A stretch of DNA of 64,000 nt from Magnetococcus marinus MC-1 (GCF_000014865.1 NC_008576.1:3556001-3620000); one strand, 5' to 3'. Positions 26,475-35,986 are shown, counted from the first letter of the stretch. The notes: generated from the sequence alone by a model not told the origin. Made by a program: numbers and translations.

Positions 26475-29400
26475 TCAGAAGGTACCGCGCTGCAGTTCCT
26501 TGAGGGCATCTACCAGTTGCCGCACCTGTTGCCGGGGGCTAGTGATGGAGGCCGCTGGTCTGCTGTTCATGGTCAGATCAAGCTGAACGATCCCCTCTAC
26601 TGAGGGCTGTTGATTTCCACCGGCTCCAGCAAAGGAGAGCTGAGGAAGCGCTGGGATCTCCGGAAGCCCCACCATCCCCCCGGTTTGAAACCTGGGAAGG
26701 TTGGGCAGGATGCGCCGCACCGTATCCATGGGCGCGGAGTTGATGATCAGCAGTAGATCACGGAAGACCCGGGAGCGTTCTTTGCGAATGACAATCTCAC
26801 CGGCTTCCAACAAGGCGTGAATCCGATCCCCACCCCCATAGCCGGGGAGACGACCACCCCGGTTCAGACCGATCATACCCCCTGCCTGTCTGGCCTCTAC
26901 CGTTTGCACGGTTACGGTGATGGTCTTGTCTTTTAACGCCGCCATCTGCTTTTCGATGGCTGAGAGTGCAGATTGGGCCTGCTCAACCTGGGCCTGAAGC
27001 TCGACTGATTTGGTGACCCGGTCAGGAAGGGCTTCCATAGCCTGTTTGAGCAGATCCACCTGACCACGTGCTGTTTCCAACTGCTCGGTAAGAGATGTGG
27101 TCTGATCTTTCTGGGTAGAAAGCGCTTTTCGTGCACTCTCCTCCTGGCGCTGATAGAGTTGATCCAGCACATCCCCGGCATCCTGCACACCCCGGATGGC
27201 GGTGGAGGTATCATTCAAACTGGAGAAGGCATCCTGGGCCCCACGGGCCAGGGATTCGGCCCATTTAATGTCCTGCTCGGAAAGCGTTGTTTGGGAAAGA
27301 AGCCTCTGAGCTTCAGCCAGTTTTTGGGAAGCGGCTGCAGCGCGGGAGGTCTCTTTCTCCCGGTCGGACATGTTGCGTTCCAACAGCGAGCGCACCTTAT
27401 CCTCGGTGGAGATACGGGCGTTGCGCTTTTTCTCTTCGATGCCCTGGATCTGATCGGCCAATCGCTTCTCAGCAGTCAGGCTCTGTTGCAGGGCACGCTC
27501 GGTGGCCTGGACCGACTGTTCAGCAGTACGGATCTTCTCGGTAAGCACCTCACGGGCCTGACGCTTCTGCTCTTCAGCCAGCTGCTGCTCCAAAGCAGCC
27601 AGTTTGCGCTGGGCAGATGTCCGCTGGCGGGTCAAGTTGGATAGCTGGTTGGCCGCTTCCTGGGCTGCACGCCGTTGGGTCTGGATTGCCTCCGAGGCAG
27701 CCTGTGCCGCCAAGCGCCATCCCCCGGTGCTTTTGTCGGCGATGATGGTGCCTTCCCGCTGTAGACGGTTGAAGGTCTCCATATCGGGGATATTGATCCC
27801 TAGCTGCTGGCCGATCTGTTTGAGGCGATCCGCTACCTGCTTTTGGGTTTCAACCGCTGCTTGACCCGATGCAACCGCCTCATCCTGGGCATCCTTGGTT
27901 TTCAACCAGGAGTAGGCCATATAGCCCAGAGCCCCCACAGCAGCGGTAGCGCCAGCTACAAGCCCCACCGGACCGGTAAGCACGGCGAGTAGACTGCCAA
28001 CAGCGGCAGCACCCCGGATAAAGAACCCGGCCAGATTGATGGAGATAAGAGAGAGCAGACGGGTGCGGGCCAGCGCCAATGCGCCAACCAATCCCTGAGC
28101 GCCTACCACGGCTACCAAGCCAGAGGCAGCACGGGTAACGGTTAGAAACCACTGAGCGGTCTGAAGTGCAGTGAGTGCTGCCATGGCCACACGCAGGGTT
28201 TTGATGGCCAGATACGCCCCACCCAGCACGCCGATGACCTCTTTCCACGCTAGGATGAACTCGCCAACCATCAGAGCCACTCGACCCAGCATGGCAGCCA
28301 GATCCACACCAGCCAGGGCCAGTTCGACGATGGCATCCTTGTTTTCATTGATGGCAGCGGTGAGATCCTGGAGATTCAATGAACTGTGTTTGTCTATGGC
28401 CTCACCAACCGCAATCTTCACCCCCTCCCATGCGGACTCCAGGGAACGGATGGACCCGCCCATGCCCGCTTCCATCTCGGTAGCTACACGTCCGGCGACG
28501 CCACCCACTTCATTAAACTTGGCCACCAACGCCTCAAAGGCCTGGGAGGACATGCCTACGGCAGCGGTCAACGCAGGCGCGGCTTCCACCCCGAAGATCT
28601 GGATCATGTCGGCGGCATCGGCCCCACTTACCTTCAGGTTGCGCAGCACACCAGTCATGGGCAGCAGTTGGCCGGTGGCATCATGGGTCTGAAGGCCCAT
28701 ACGGTTGATGGCCTCTTGGGCTTTATCCACCGGGGCCAGCAGACGAGCATAGGCAGCACGCAGGGCGGTACCCGCTTTTTCCCCAGAGAAGCCGTTCTTG
28801 GCCAGCAGGGCCAGAACGGTGGCGGTCTCTTCAAAGCTGTTCCCCGCAGCTTTGGCTACCGGTCCCGCATATTGCAGCGCCAGCCCCAGATCCTGGATGT
28901 TGGTGGCGGAGTTGGTGAAGGCAGTGACCAGGATGTCATTTACATGCCCAAGCTCACCGGCCTGCAACCAAAACTGGGCCATGGAGGCGGTAGCGATCCC
29001 CGCTGCGGTCTCCAGATCAACCGAACCCGCAGCAGCGAGCTCCAAAACTTTTGGTAGAGCTTGAAGCTGTTGGGATGCCGAGAGCCCCGCCAGGGACATG
29101 GCTTTCAGACCACCCGCTGCCTGAGTGGCCGAGAAACGGGTGGAGGAGCCCATCTCCTTGGCCAGCTCGGTCAATAGGGTGAGCTCTTCTGCCGTTGCGC
29201 CCGACGTCGCCGCCACCTGCCTCATGGTGTCATCGAAGGCGGCATAGGTAAGGATGGAATCCTTGATAAAGCCGAAGGCCGCTCGGATAGATTCAAACCC
29301 TGCGTAGGCCGCTACCAGATTCCGTACCGTACCGGCCATGCCGCCCATGGTACTGTTCAGGCCATGCATCTCACCGCGCAGGGTCCGCACCCGGCTCTGC

Positions 29401-30026
29401 ATCTGCTGATGAGCACGATTTAGATCCGCCGCAGAAACCCGACCGGAGCGGGCCAGTTCCCGATAGGCGTTTTCCAGCCGCTGGACTTCGCTCTCTACCT
29501 CGCGCATGGAGCGCACGCCGATGGTGGCAAAGGCGCGGTTCACGCGGCTCTGCGCTTGAACCTCACGGGTAGCCGATCGCAGATCCCGCTGGAGGCGTTC
29601 CTGGCTTTCACTGAGACGGCTGGTGTCTACTCCGGCCTGACGCAAGTTACCCCGCAAAGCATGGAGGGATTCCCGCTGGGCATCCAGCTGATCCTTAAGA
29701 GCACGGGCATTACGCTTGGCCTGCTCAAAGGCACGGGTCATGGCGCGGGTGGGGGTTTCAGTCTCTTGCATCTGCACCGCAAGACGGGCCACCTCACGGG
29801 TGGCCGCCTGCCATTGATCTTCACTCTCCTGGATCTGCCGTTTCAGATTGCGAAAACCATCGATGTCCGACAGTGCCCCATTGATACGCTGCGCCTGGGT
29901 CTGGGCAGCCGAGGCCATGGACTGCACGCCCTGACGGAAGTCGCTTTGCATACGGGTGACAGCAGAACGCAGTTCATCATCGTTGGCTCGGATAACGAAC
30001 GACAAGGCGGCAGTAGTTCTGGCCAT
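26475..30026 (-). CDS. Phage tail tape measure protein (TP901 type)
   Basis: A 1183-residue protein that sets tail length. Residues 1-230 are coiled-coil rich; the TP901 core follows with ATSGATAEELTLLTELAKEMG, FSATQAAGGLKAMSLAG and FGVEAAPALTAAVG. Hydrophobic helices at about 570-720 (LVAGATAAVGALGYMAYSWL) can line the tail tube. More coiled coil follows, then a C-terminal segment with GRLPGYGGGDRIHALLEAGE, typical of tape-measure C-termini. It is the largest gene in the window. Confidence 0.95.
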   Translation of the reverse strand: MARTTAALSFVIRANDDELRSAVTRMQSDFRQGVQSMASAAQTQAQRINGALSDIDGFRNLKRQIQESEDQWQAATREVARLAVQMQETETPTRAMTRAFEQAKRNARALKDQLDAQRESLHALRGNLRQAGVDTSRLSESQERLQRDLRSATREVQAQSRVNRAFATIGVRSMREVESEVQRLENAYRELARSGRVSAADLNRAHQQMQSRVRTLRGEMHGLNSTMGGMAGTVRNLVAAYAGFESIRAAFGFIKDSILTYAAFDDTMRQVAATSGATAEELTLLTELAKEMGSSTRFSATQAAGGLKAMSLAGLSASQQLQALPKVLELAAAGSVDLETAAGIATASMAQFWLQAGELGHVNDILVTAFTNSATNIQDLGLALQYAGPVAKAAGNSFEETATVLALLAKNGFSGEKAGTALRAAYARLLAPVDKAQEAINRMGLQTHDATGQLLPMTGVLRNLKVSGADAADMIQIFGVEAAPALTAAVGMSSQAFEALVAKFNEVGGVAGRVATEMEAGMGGSIRSLESAWEGVKIAVGEAIDKHSSLNLQDLTAAINENKDAIVELALAGVDLAAMLGRVALMVGEFILAWKEVIGVLGGAYLAIKTLRVAMAALTALQTAQWFLTVTRAASGLVAVVGAQGLVGALALARTRLLSLISINLAGFFIRGAAAVGSLLAVLTGPVGLVAGATAAVGALGYMAYSWLKTKDAQDEAVASGQAAVETQKQVADRLKQIGQQLGINIPDMETFNRLQREGTIIADKSTGGWRLAAQAASEAIQTQRRAAQEAANQLSNLTRQRTSAQRKLAALEQQLAEEQKRQAREVLTEKIRTAEQSVQATERALQQSLTAEKRLADQIQGIEEKKRNARISTEDKVRSLLERNMSDREKETSRAAAASQKLAEAQRLLSQTTLSEQDIKWAESLARGAQDAFSSLNDTSTAIRGVQDAGDVLDQLYQRQEESARKALSTQKDQTTSLTEQLETARGQVDLLKQAMEALPDRVTKSVELQAQVEQAQSALSAIEKQMAALKDKTITVTVQTVEARQAGGMIGLNRGGRLPGYGGGDRIHALLEAGEIVIRKERSRVFRDLLLIINSAPMDTVRRILPNLPRFQTGGMVGLPEIPALPQLSFAGAGGNQQPSVEGIVQLDLTMNSRPAASITSPRQQVRQLVDALKELQRGTF

Positions 30027-30130
30027 GAGCTACAAATATCCTCTTGTAAGACAACCTGTATGGCTTAAGCCTGAATCGTCAACTGGAACCGTGCTGGACT
30101 AAGCGACAGCATATACGCTATCATCTAGGT

Positions 30131-30565
30131 ATGGATATTATTTTGGATACCAGCGTTTTTGTCGCCGCATTACTCAGCCCAAAAGGGGCTAGCAGAGCTG
30201 TTCTGCGAGGATGTTTACAAAGGCACTACTACCCAATCATGGGCGCAGCACTGTTTGCAGAATATGAGTCGCTCTTGGGTCGGGAGGAACTGTTCGAAAA
30301 ATGCCCGGTTTTGCCTCAGGAACGAAAGGCACTTTTAGAAGCTCTTATGGGTGTCTCCCGTTGGACAAACATCTATTTTGGATGGCGACCCAACCTTAAA
30401 GATGAGGGAGACAATCACATCATTGAACTGGCTTTGGCAGGTGGTGCATCCATGATCGTGACCCACAATATCAAGGATTTTGCAGCACCCGAGTTGCAAT
30501 TCCCCCACCTGCAGATTGTGACACCTGCTGAACTACTCCGGAGGAACGCCTCATGGGAACATTAA
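30131..30565 (+). CDS. PIN-domain toxin of a toxin-antitoxin pair
   Basis: A 144-residue PIN nuclease (COG1569 type). First Asp in DIILDTSVFVAALLS; further acidic residues in AEYESLL and KDEGDNHIIELALAGGA; final Asp in IVTHNIKDF. It is on the plus strand inside the minus-strand tail cluster and overlaps its antitoxin gene by 13 bp. Such RNases are toxic when free and are held in check by the partner protein. Confidence 0.88.
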   Translation: MDIILDTSVFVAALLSPKGASRAVLRGCLQRHYYPIMGAALFAEYESLLGREELFEKCPVLPQERKALLEALMGVSRWTNIYFGWRPNLKDEGDNHIIELALAGGASMIVTHNIKDFAAPELQFPHLQIVTPAELLRRNASWEH

Positions 30566-30783
30566 CCATCCGTTTGCCTGATGATAAACATCAACGCTTG
30601 AAAGAGCTGGCTAAGCAGAGAAATGTCAGCCTCAACAAGTTAATGGAAGAGTTTTCAACGGTTGCCTTGGCACAGTTTGACCTGGAGTCACGTTTTCGTG
30701 TCATGGCTGCCAGAGGCTCTGTTGATGCAGGTCTATCCATCCTGGACAAGTTAGACCGCGCGTTTACAAAGCAGTCCAAGTAG
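30553..30783 (+). CDS. Ribbon-helix-helix antitoxin partner of PIN toxin
   Basis: A 76-residue protein starting MGTLTIRLPDDKHQRLKELA, a clear ribbon-helix-helix segment (strand then KELAKQRNVSLNKLMEEF). The C-terminal part should bind the toxin. The overlap with the toxin gene suggests translational coupling. In this arrangement the toxin comes first, which is less common than antitoxin first. Confidence 0.83.
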   Translation: MGTLTIRLPDDKHQRLKELAKQRNVSLNKLMEEFSTVALAQFDLESRFRVMAARGSVDAGLSILDKLDRAFTKQSK

Positions 30784-30789
30784 CTCTTG

Positions 30790-30930
30790 TTATCGTTGGA
30801 GGTTCGCTTCAAAGTCCAGCGCATCCAGGAACATCTCCCAGGTGTAATCCATCACACCGGGGTGTCCGAGTTTGATGAGGGTGAAGATGGCCCGCTTGAA
30901 CTGTCCGACTCTTCGCTTGCTGTCGTCAGC
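30790..30930 (-). CDS. Tail chaperone -1 frame extension (T-like part of a G/GT pair)
   Basis: An open frame in -1 relative to the tail chaperone gene covers its 3' end and runs on to a TAA at 30790. It encodes RRVGQFKRAIFTLIKL, then GHPGVMDYTWEMFLDALDF, then EANLQR. This is far more protein-like than the serine-rich zero-frame end. Long-tailed phages often make a longer tail chaperone by a -1 slip (lambda G and GT). No canonical slippery heptamer was found, so the slip point is not fixed; the start given is only a bracket. Confidence 0.6.
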   Translation of the reverse strand, partial: ADDSKRRVGQFKRAIFTLIKLGHPGVMDYTWEMFLDALDFEANLQR

Positions 30931-31244
30931 ACCTGATTGAGCCGCTTCCCGGCTTCTTCCAGACGCTGGCAGGCGGCAAAAAAATGGGGGTTCTCCTCCT
31001 TGATCGCCGTGATGATGGTCTCCAACACCTCCGGTTCCATCGCATGGATCTGCTCTGTGGTCAGATCGCTGAAGGTGAGGATATCTTGGATGGTGACCTC
31101 TTCAAACAGCACGTTACCTACCCAGTCGGGCTCTGTGGCCTGGGCATCGACAGCCTTGTTAAAGAACTCGTAGATCTCACCCACAGTAAACTTTCGAACG
31201 TGATAAGCGAGTTCACCTGCCGTTTTGGCAATCAGACGTCCCAT
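30852..31244 (-). CDS. Phage tail assembly chaperone (G-like)
   Basis: A 130-residue mostly helical protein (IAKTAGELAYHVRKFTVGEI; LTTEQIHAMEPEVLETI) that ends in a serine-rich tail. It lies between the tail tube and the tape measure, the invariant place of tail chaperones. The start at 31244 gives good spacing from GAGGGG; 31250 is also possible. A -1 frame extension overlaps its 3' end. Confidence 0.78.
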   Translation of the reverse strand: MGRLIAKTAGELAYHVRKFTVGEIYEFFNKAVDAQATEPDWVGNVLFEEVTIQDILTFSDLTTEQIHAMEPEVLETIITAIKEENPHFFAACQRLEEAGKRLNQVLTTASEESDSSSGPSSPSSNSDTPV

Positions 31245-31249
31245 GGCCA

Positions 31250-31990
31250 TCACCCCTCAATCTGCATCAGTTTGAAGAACTGAGAGACGCCTGCACCGAT
31301 TTTGCCGTCGTCTTTGAGCACGTCGAACGTAAATTCAATGCTGCCAAAGTCGTCGGTGACCAGTCCCAGGGAGGATGGGGTGTTCTTCACTCGATAGACA
31401 TCCAGCACCACCGGTTTGCCATCAAAGGCCTGGTTAAAACCATCGAACGCCATGATGTACTCCTTACCGGCATTGAGGATCGCCTCAACGCTGGCCGAGG
31501 AGGCGTGGGTATAGGTCATAAGGACCGTGTCCCCATCCACCACATTGGTGGCCCCCTCCAGAATACGCACACCACCCCCTTTGACCTCATAATCGGTACC
31601 CTCCACCAGGGGTACAGCGTCATTGGTAAGAGAAACCGCAGAGAGGTCCACGCCCTCCTTGGCACGGAGGTACCCACCCCGATAGGCGACGTGGGATTCA
31701 TCAGTGACGGTGCCTCCGGCAATGGATCCCGACTCACCAAAGGTGGCCATGGCCAGGGAGTCCACATCAAAGCCGTGGGCGGTGATTACAAGCTGCACAT
31801 CGGTGATGAGGGAGACGGTGTCGGCGGTGCCGCCGCCAGGGGTGGAGTAGTTTTTGAGAGTTTTCTTCTCCTCACTGAAACTCAACTCGACTTTTGAAGC
31901 CTCGCCCAAAAAGCGCATGCCCGCGCCGCCACCAAAGGGGCCGATGAAGCATTCTCCACCGCCGATGAGGGTATGTGTTTTTTTGCCCAC
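31250..31990 (-). CDS. Phage major tail tube protein
   Basis: A 246-residue beta-rich protein that polymerises into the tail tube. It begins MGKKTHTLIGGGECFIGPFG and contains FSEEKKTLKNYSTPGGGTAD, AYRGGYLRAKEG and IEFTFDVLKDD, segments typical of tail-tube proteins of long-tailed phages. It precedes the tail chaperone and follows the tail terminator. Length is normal for the family. Confidence 0.87.
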   Translation of the reverse strand: MGKKTHTLIGGGECFIGPFGGGAGMRFLGEASKVELSFSEEKKTLKNYSTPGGGTADTVSLITDVQLVITAHGFDVDSLAMATFGESGSIAGGTVTDESHVAYRGGYLRAKEGVDLSAVSLTNDAVPLVEGTDYEVKGGGVRILEGATNVVDGDTVLMTYTHASSASVEAILNAGKEYIMAFDGFNQAFDGKPVVLDVYRVKNTPSSLGLVTDDFGSIEFTFDVLKDDGKIGAGVSQFFKLMQIEG

Positions 31991-31995
31991 AGTCT

Positions 31996-32406
31996 TTACT
32001 CCGTTGTTTTGAATAGAAACGATGTCTCAAACGCCAACGGAAAGTAGAAGATTCCATTGGGTGAGTAGTCCGGTGAATAAGCCGAGGCTGTCCGCTGAAA
32101 GGGTTTGAAGAGGGTTCTATCCGGAGTCCAACCCACCACCGTATTGATCACCCGACTGATCAATGCGCCCGCATCGGTTTCTGCATCCCGCACCACCACC
32201 AGACAGAGCCAGGTCTGCTCAACCTTCTGCTGATTACCCTGGATTGGCCCCGGCTTGTCCTCTTCCAGAAAGATGATCACCGTGGGCGGAAGATCCGGCT
32301 CTTCCCTGATCACTGGCACACCCCAGGATGAGAGCACACGGATCCCTTCAAGCTGATCCTTCAACCGCTGAACGATCAGCCCTTCAACCTGCAAATAATT
32401 TTGCAC
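31996..32406 (-). CDS. Phage tail terminator-like protein
   Basis: A 136-residue protein starting MQNYLQVEGLIVQRLKDQL, with VVVRDAETDAGALISRVINT and a WTPDRTLFKPF segment. Size, helix-then-strand plan and position just before the tail tube match tail terminators that cap the tail. Sequence alone would not settle the call. Confidence 0.75.
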   Translation of the reverse strand: MQNYLQVEGLIVQRLKDQLEGIRVLSSWGVPVIREEPDLPPTVIIFLEEDKPGPIQGNQQKVEQTWLCLVVVRDAETDAGALISRVINTVVGWTPDRTLFKPFQRTASAYSPDYSPNGIFYFPLAFETSFLFKTTE

Positions 32407-32407
32407 C

Positions 32408-32779
32408 TCAGATCCTTATCAGCGGGGGAAGCACAGAGATCAGCGGTGGCTTACATGGACCTATGCTGGGGGTTGTAGCGCTAACATCACCCAAGCAATC
32501 ATTGGGGCCAAACCGATGAGGAAAGGCAGGGGTAATCTGGGTCAAAATCTGACAGTGACTGGCCGGAGGAATGGGTACGTTGAGCAGACTGATCAGGGGA
32601 ATGCCTGATGGATAGGCGATACTTGAGGTTGCCCTGGGCTCAAGATGGCCTCCCACATAGGAGATGACCTGATCCAGAAGCGTAGAATGGCTGCCGTATC
32701 GCTCAAGAACACCACCCACAGATGGGAGAGGCCAATAGGCCCCATCCAGGGCAAAACCGGGATCATTCAGATCAGCCAT
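32408..32779 (-). CDS. Phage head-tail region protein, unrecognised
   Basis: A 123-residue protein rich in proline, glycine and serine, with little predicted helix. It lies in line between the 305-residue virion protein and the tail terminator with only 1 to 2 bp spacing. No motif recognised. Position suggests a connector or minor virion part. Confidence 0.62.
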   Translation of the reverse strand: MADLNDPGFALDGAYWPLPSVGGVLERYGSHSTLLDQVISYVGGHLEPRATSSIAYPSGIPLISLLNVPIPPASHCQILTQITPAFPHRFGPNDCLGDVSATTPSIGPCKPPLISVLPPLIRI

Positions 32780-32781
32780 GA

Positions 32782-33699
32782 TCAGCCCTTACGAATGATC
32801 ATGGATTCGGTGGTTCCGTTGGTCTGCACCACCGAGTACTGCTTGCCATCCATGGAGAGCACATCGTGGGTTGCCGCCATATTGTCGGGGATCACCCAGA
32901 TATCGCACAGCGAGGAGATCTCACCGTACATCAGGGGCATTTGGTTAACGTTGTGGCCCATCAAAGGCCAGGCTGGGATGGTGGAACCACCGGCACCATC
33001 CGGTACCTTCTGGTCACTGCCCGAAGGCATGGCCAATGTTGAGAAACAGACCGTTCCAGCGGTTAGTGAGGAAGCATTACCTGTGACAGGTGTTTCATCC
33101 TTCTGCATCTGTCGGGGTGAATAACCCAAAGTGCCATACATGGCATATCCGAGGTTGCACCACAAAAAGGGTGGCCACCCGGCTGCGGGGGTATCCCAGG
33201 GCAAGTATCGGGTTCGTTCCACAATACCGGATGGACCAGGTTTGGTGGTACTGGCCCACCCTGCTGCCGTCTGGCTTGCAAACATGACAAACCGTGCTGA
33301 GGCCCAGATATAGAGCGACCCGCCATTGCTCGTATCGATGCGTTGGTTGTAGCTGGTGCTGTCACTGGTGCTCGCCATATTGGTCCCAGCATGACCCGTT
33401 GCATCCCACGCTTCATACACCTTGGGAAACAGATAGCCGGTGGTGTTCAGATCCACACACAGATATTTGAAGGCGCTGGCATCATCCGCCAGCGGGGCCT
33501 TCAGGCACTGCATGTTGGTTCCGGCGCTGGCATCATGCAGGGTCCATCCGGCGGCCACCTGAGAGATAATCTGGGTAGAGGCCTGATTGCAGGATGCCGA
33601 CAACGTCGCCTTATCGGTGGTGCCGGTCAGCAGCGCCACAATATCCGACAGCAGGTTGCTGATGCTGGCTCCAGCGTTGTAATCATAACGTGCGTACAC
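32782..33699 (-). CDS. Phage virion protein, unrecognised (305 residues)
   Basis: Begins MYARYDYNAGASISNLLSDI; many small and aromatic residues (YLWASARF-like IYIWASARFVMFAS segment reads LYIWASARFVMF) and a C-terminal VVQTNGTTESMIIRKG. The pattern is that of a surface or tail-associated virion protein. It follows the head-completion genes. No family recognised; similar unnamed proteins occur in lambda-like prophages. Confidence 0.65.
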   Translation of the reverse strand: MYARYDYNAGASISNLLSDIVALLTGTTDKATLSASCNQASTQIISQVAAGWTLHDASAGTNMQCLKAPLADDASAFKYLCVDLNTTGYLFPKVYEAWDATGHAGTNMASTSDSTSYNQRIDTSNGGSLYIWASARFVMFASQTAAGWASTTKPGPSGIVERTRYLPWDTPAAGWPPFLWCNLGYAMYGTLGYSPRQMQKDETPVTGNASSLTAGTVCFSTLAMPSGSDQKVPDGAGGSTIPAWPLMGHNVNQMPLMYGEISSLCDIWVIPDNMAATHDVLSMDGKQYSVVQTNGTTESMIIRKG

Positions 33700-33710
33700 A
33701 ATGGTTGCTC

Positions 33711-33971
33711 CTATCGATAGTCATAGGATCCACGCAGATCCCAGCGCTTGTTAAACTTGGTGGAGCCTTCGGCAAACAGGATGGAGACCGGATTGCCCCC
33801 CTCATAGGCGATGCGGCGGACAAACCATGCGTCATCAGCATCCAGGGCCCCTGGATTGGCCTGCCCGATGTATTCAGGGTTGCCATCCAGGTCATAGGCG
33901 ATACGGCGGATGAGCAGGCTCTCCGCCTCATGCACCAGTTCGGGAAACACCTTCTTAAACAGAGACACCAT
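33711..33971 (-). CDS. Small phage head-completion region protein
   Basis: An 86-residue protein beginning MVSLFKKVFPELVHEAESLL, then two similar stretches, RRIAYDLDGNPEYIGQ and RRIAYEGGNPVSILFAEG. These suggest an internal repeat of about 30 residues. It starts where the FII-like gene stops. No family recognised. Confidence 0.65.
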   Translation of the reverse strand: MVSLFKKVFPELVHEAESLLIRRIAYDLDGNPEYIGQANPGALDADDAWFVRRIAYEGGNPVSILFAEGSTKFNKRWDLRGSYDYR

Positions 33972-34288
33972 TACCTCCGAAGAATCAGTACCAACCAGCC
34001 ATCCCCACGGGGTTGCACATCCATGACGCGGTAGTTGATCCCACCGACAGCCACCCCATCACCCACCGCAGGACGTGTGGCAAAGTCGGCCTCTCGCCCC
34101 TCAATGACCGGTCGATAGCTCTGTACCGGCACCCCAACGGCATCAATGGTGGTGATCTCACGGCTGGAATCAAAAATGGCGGAGAGCTCAGATGGCTCCC
34201 CGCCAGCGGGGGTGTGGATGATGGCTTGGCCAAAGACCTCAATACAGGCTGCATTGAGACCATTCAGCCCGTCATCCCAGGCAGCCAT
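33971..34288 (-). CDS. FII-like head-tail joining protein
   Basis: A 105-residue protein from ATG 34288, whose start overlaps the capsid stop. The sequence VFGQAIIHTP, then SRPVIEGREADFATRP-like segment (YRPVIEGREADFA), ending GDGWLVLILRR, matches lambda FII-type joining proteins in length and pattern. Such proteins connect the finished head to the tail. Position directly after the capsid supports it. Confidence 0.78.
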   Translation of the reverse strand: MAAWDDGLNGLNAACIEVFGQAIIHTPAGGEPSELSAIFDSSREITTIDAVGVPVQSYRPVIEGREADFATRPAVGDGVAVGGINYRVMDVQPRGDGWLVLILRR

Positions 34289-34290
34289 GA

Positions 34291-35304
34291 TCAACTGGCG
34301 GTCAGTTTGACCAGCACGCCAGGGCGGTGGCACATGGGCAGCGGGTTGGACTGGGTGTGCAGATCAGAGCCCCGTTCAAACTTACGGGGCTCCTGCTTGG
34401 CATAGAGCGGCTGCCCCAGGGTGTTGACGCTCTCATTGAAATCGCCAGGGGCAAAATAGGTGCAGAAGGTTTGGGCGGTTCCTACGGGGAAGGCATGCCC
34501 CTCCCCTGCAGCGATAAAGCGCCGCACAGTCCCACCGGGATCCGTCGCTTGGCCCCGATACTCTTCGAACACAACGCCTCCAAACTCAAACCCATGGCGC
34601 ATGTCACTACGCAGCATCACCCCCTGCTGCCACAGCTGATAGGCGCTTTCGACGCGGGCATGGCCGGTCAGGGCATCCATAAACTCTGGAGAAACCAGCA
34701 CATGGATCCCGGTCATGAATTCACCTCGGAGGTTATCCTCCAGATAGCGTTTCAGTTCCAGGCATTTGGCCTTTACATCGGTGGTGGCATCGTCTAACTC
34801 AAAGTTGATGGTTTTAGGGCTGATTTGGAACTCATCAAAGAGGTTGTAGATTACCGAGCCATCGGCATCGAGTATCTCTCCCTTCAAAGCCCCCATACGC
34901 AGGTGCTCAAGAGTGATGGCATGTTTATCCCGCATGGATTGCAGATGCATGGCCAGCACATCGGAGACCGCCTCAAGCTCCCCTTCACTGCCGAAGGCAC
35001 GCACCCCGGCAATCTCTTCAGGGAGCACCACATCATCATGGGGGATATGGGGAATAACAAAGGAGCGGATACGCCGTTTTCCGCGCTTACCGGTACTTCC
35101 AGGGGATCCTACTGCTGCGGTAGGCAGCAGGGAGAGCACTCCATTGCGCTCTTCAATGGCAATCTGACGCAGGCGCACAGGACGGGCGGGCATGATGCCC
35201 ATGCCATCCAGTTTGCCATAGCGATTGGGTAGGATGTTGATGGCTGCCGTCAGGGCGACGGTACCGAACGCATCATTATTGAATGGATTTGCGGCAAGAG
35301 CCAT
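34291..35304 (-). CDS. Major capsid protein (lambda gpE-like)
   Basis: A 337-residue capsid protein. It has NRYGKLDGMGIMPARPV, IAIEERNGVLSLLPTA, RGKRRIRSFVIPHIPHDD and the C-terminal KFERGSDLHTQSNPLPMCHR, characteristic of the gpE family. ATG 35304 has GGGAG seven bases upstream and lies just after the decoration-protein stop; ATG 35310 is an alternative. The protein forms the icosahedral shell. Confidence 0.94.
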   Translation of the reverse strand: MALAANPFNNDAFGTVALTAAINILPNRYGKLDGMGIMPARPVRLRQIAIEERNGVLSLLPTAAVGSPGSTGKRGKRRIRSFVIPHIPHDDVVLPEEIAGVRAFGSEGELEAVSDVLAMHLQSMRDKHAITLEHLRMGALKGEILDADGSVIYNLFDEFQISPKTINFELDDATTDVKAKCLELKRYLEDNLRGEFMTGIHVLVSPEFMDALTGHARVESAYQLWQQGVMLRSDMRHGFEFGGVVFEEYRGQATDPGGTVRRFIAAGEGHAFPVGTAQTFCTYFAPGDFNESVNTLGQPLYAKQEPRKFERGSDLHTQSNPLPMCHRPGVLVKLTAS

Positions 35305-35306
35305 GA

Positions 35307-35972
35307 TCATACTCCCTGACGGATGAGGATGCCACGGGCCTCAAGGGCTGCGATAGCTTCCAGTTTCTGGGTTTCGTTGATGGTGTCGGGCCAGACCACA
35401 GCATGGTCAGCCAGGATGGCGTAGCGAAGGATGGCCACCTCTGGCACATTCTGACCCACTGGGGCAACCACACGCTGGGCGATGATGCCGATGGGATCAG
35501 CGCTTCCATCCACCGCTGCGGGGTCCATGGCCACCACGTTGCTATCCCCGGTGATCAGCACGGTGAAGTGATCCCCCACCACGAAATCCGTAGCCCCATC
35601 ATCGATGGTGAATTTCAGGTGGGAGGTGTCATAAGCCACACCCACGGTCACATCGGGCAGGCGGTGACCATTGGGATCCACTACCTGGAAGGTGCCGCTG
35701 TCAGCGCTGGCGATGATGCAGGTGAGGCTGTAGACACCGGGCACGGCCTGGGATCCCAGGGTAACGGTCCCGATGGTGCCATCCCCGGAGTTACCCGCAT
35801 CGGCCGCAGCGGCTACCTCGGATTTGGTACGGCGACCAATCACGGTGCCCACAGGCAGCACCCGTTCGGTACCCACCCCGCCCAGCACGGTGACGGTCTC
35901 TCGGGAATAAAGGTTGGGGGCTTCAAACTTGAGCACATCCCCAAGATTGTTGGCTTGTTGAATCGCAGGCAT
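35307..35972 (-). CDS. Head decoration protein (gpD-like), long form
   Basis: A 221-residue protein about twice the length of lambda gpD. It begins MPAIQQANNLGDVLKFE and has YSRETVTVLGG and GTVIGRRT near the N-terminus, followed by an extra beta region (VPGVYSLTCIIASADSGTFQ). DHFTVLITGD and RYAILADHAV near the end match the decoration domain. The start has AAGGAGG upstream. It stabilises the expanded head. Confidence 0.85.
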   Translation of the reverse strand: MPAIQQANNLGDVLKFEAPNLYSRETVTVLGGVGTERVLPVGTVIGRRTKSEVAAAADAGNSGDGTIGTVTLGSQAVPGVYSLTCIIASADSGTFQVVDPNGHRLPDVTVGVAYDTSHLKFTIDDGATDFVVGDHFTVLITGDSNVVAMDPAAVDGSADPIGIIAQRVVAPVGQNVPEVAILRYAILADHAVVWPDTINETQKLEAIAALEARGILIRQGV

Positions 35973-35986
35973 GGTTGATTACCTCC

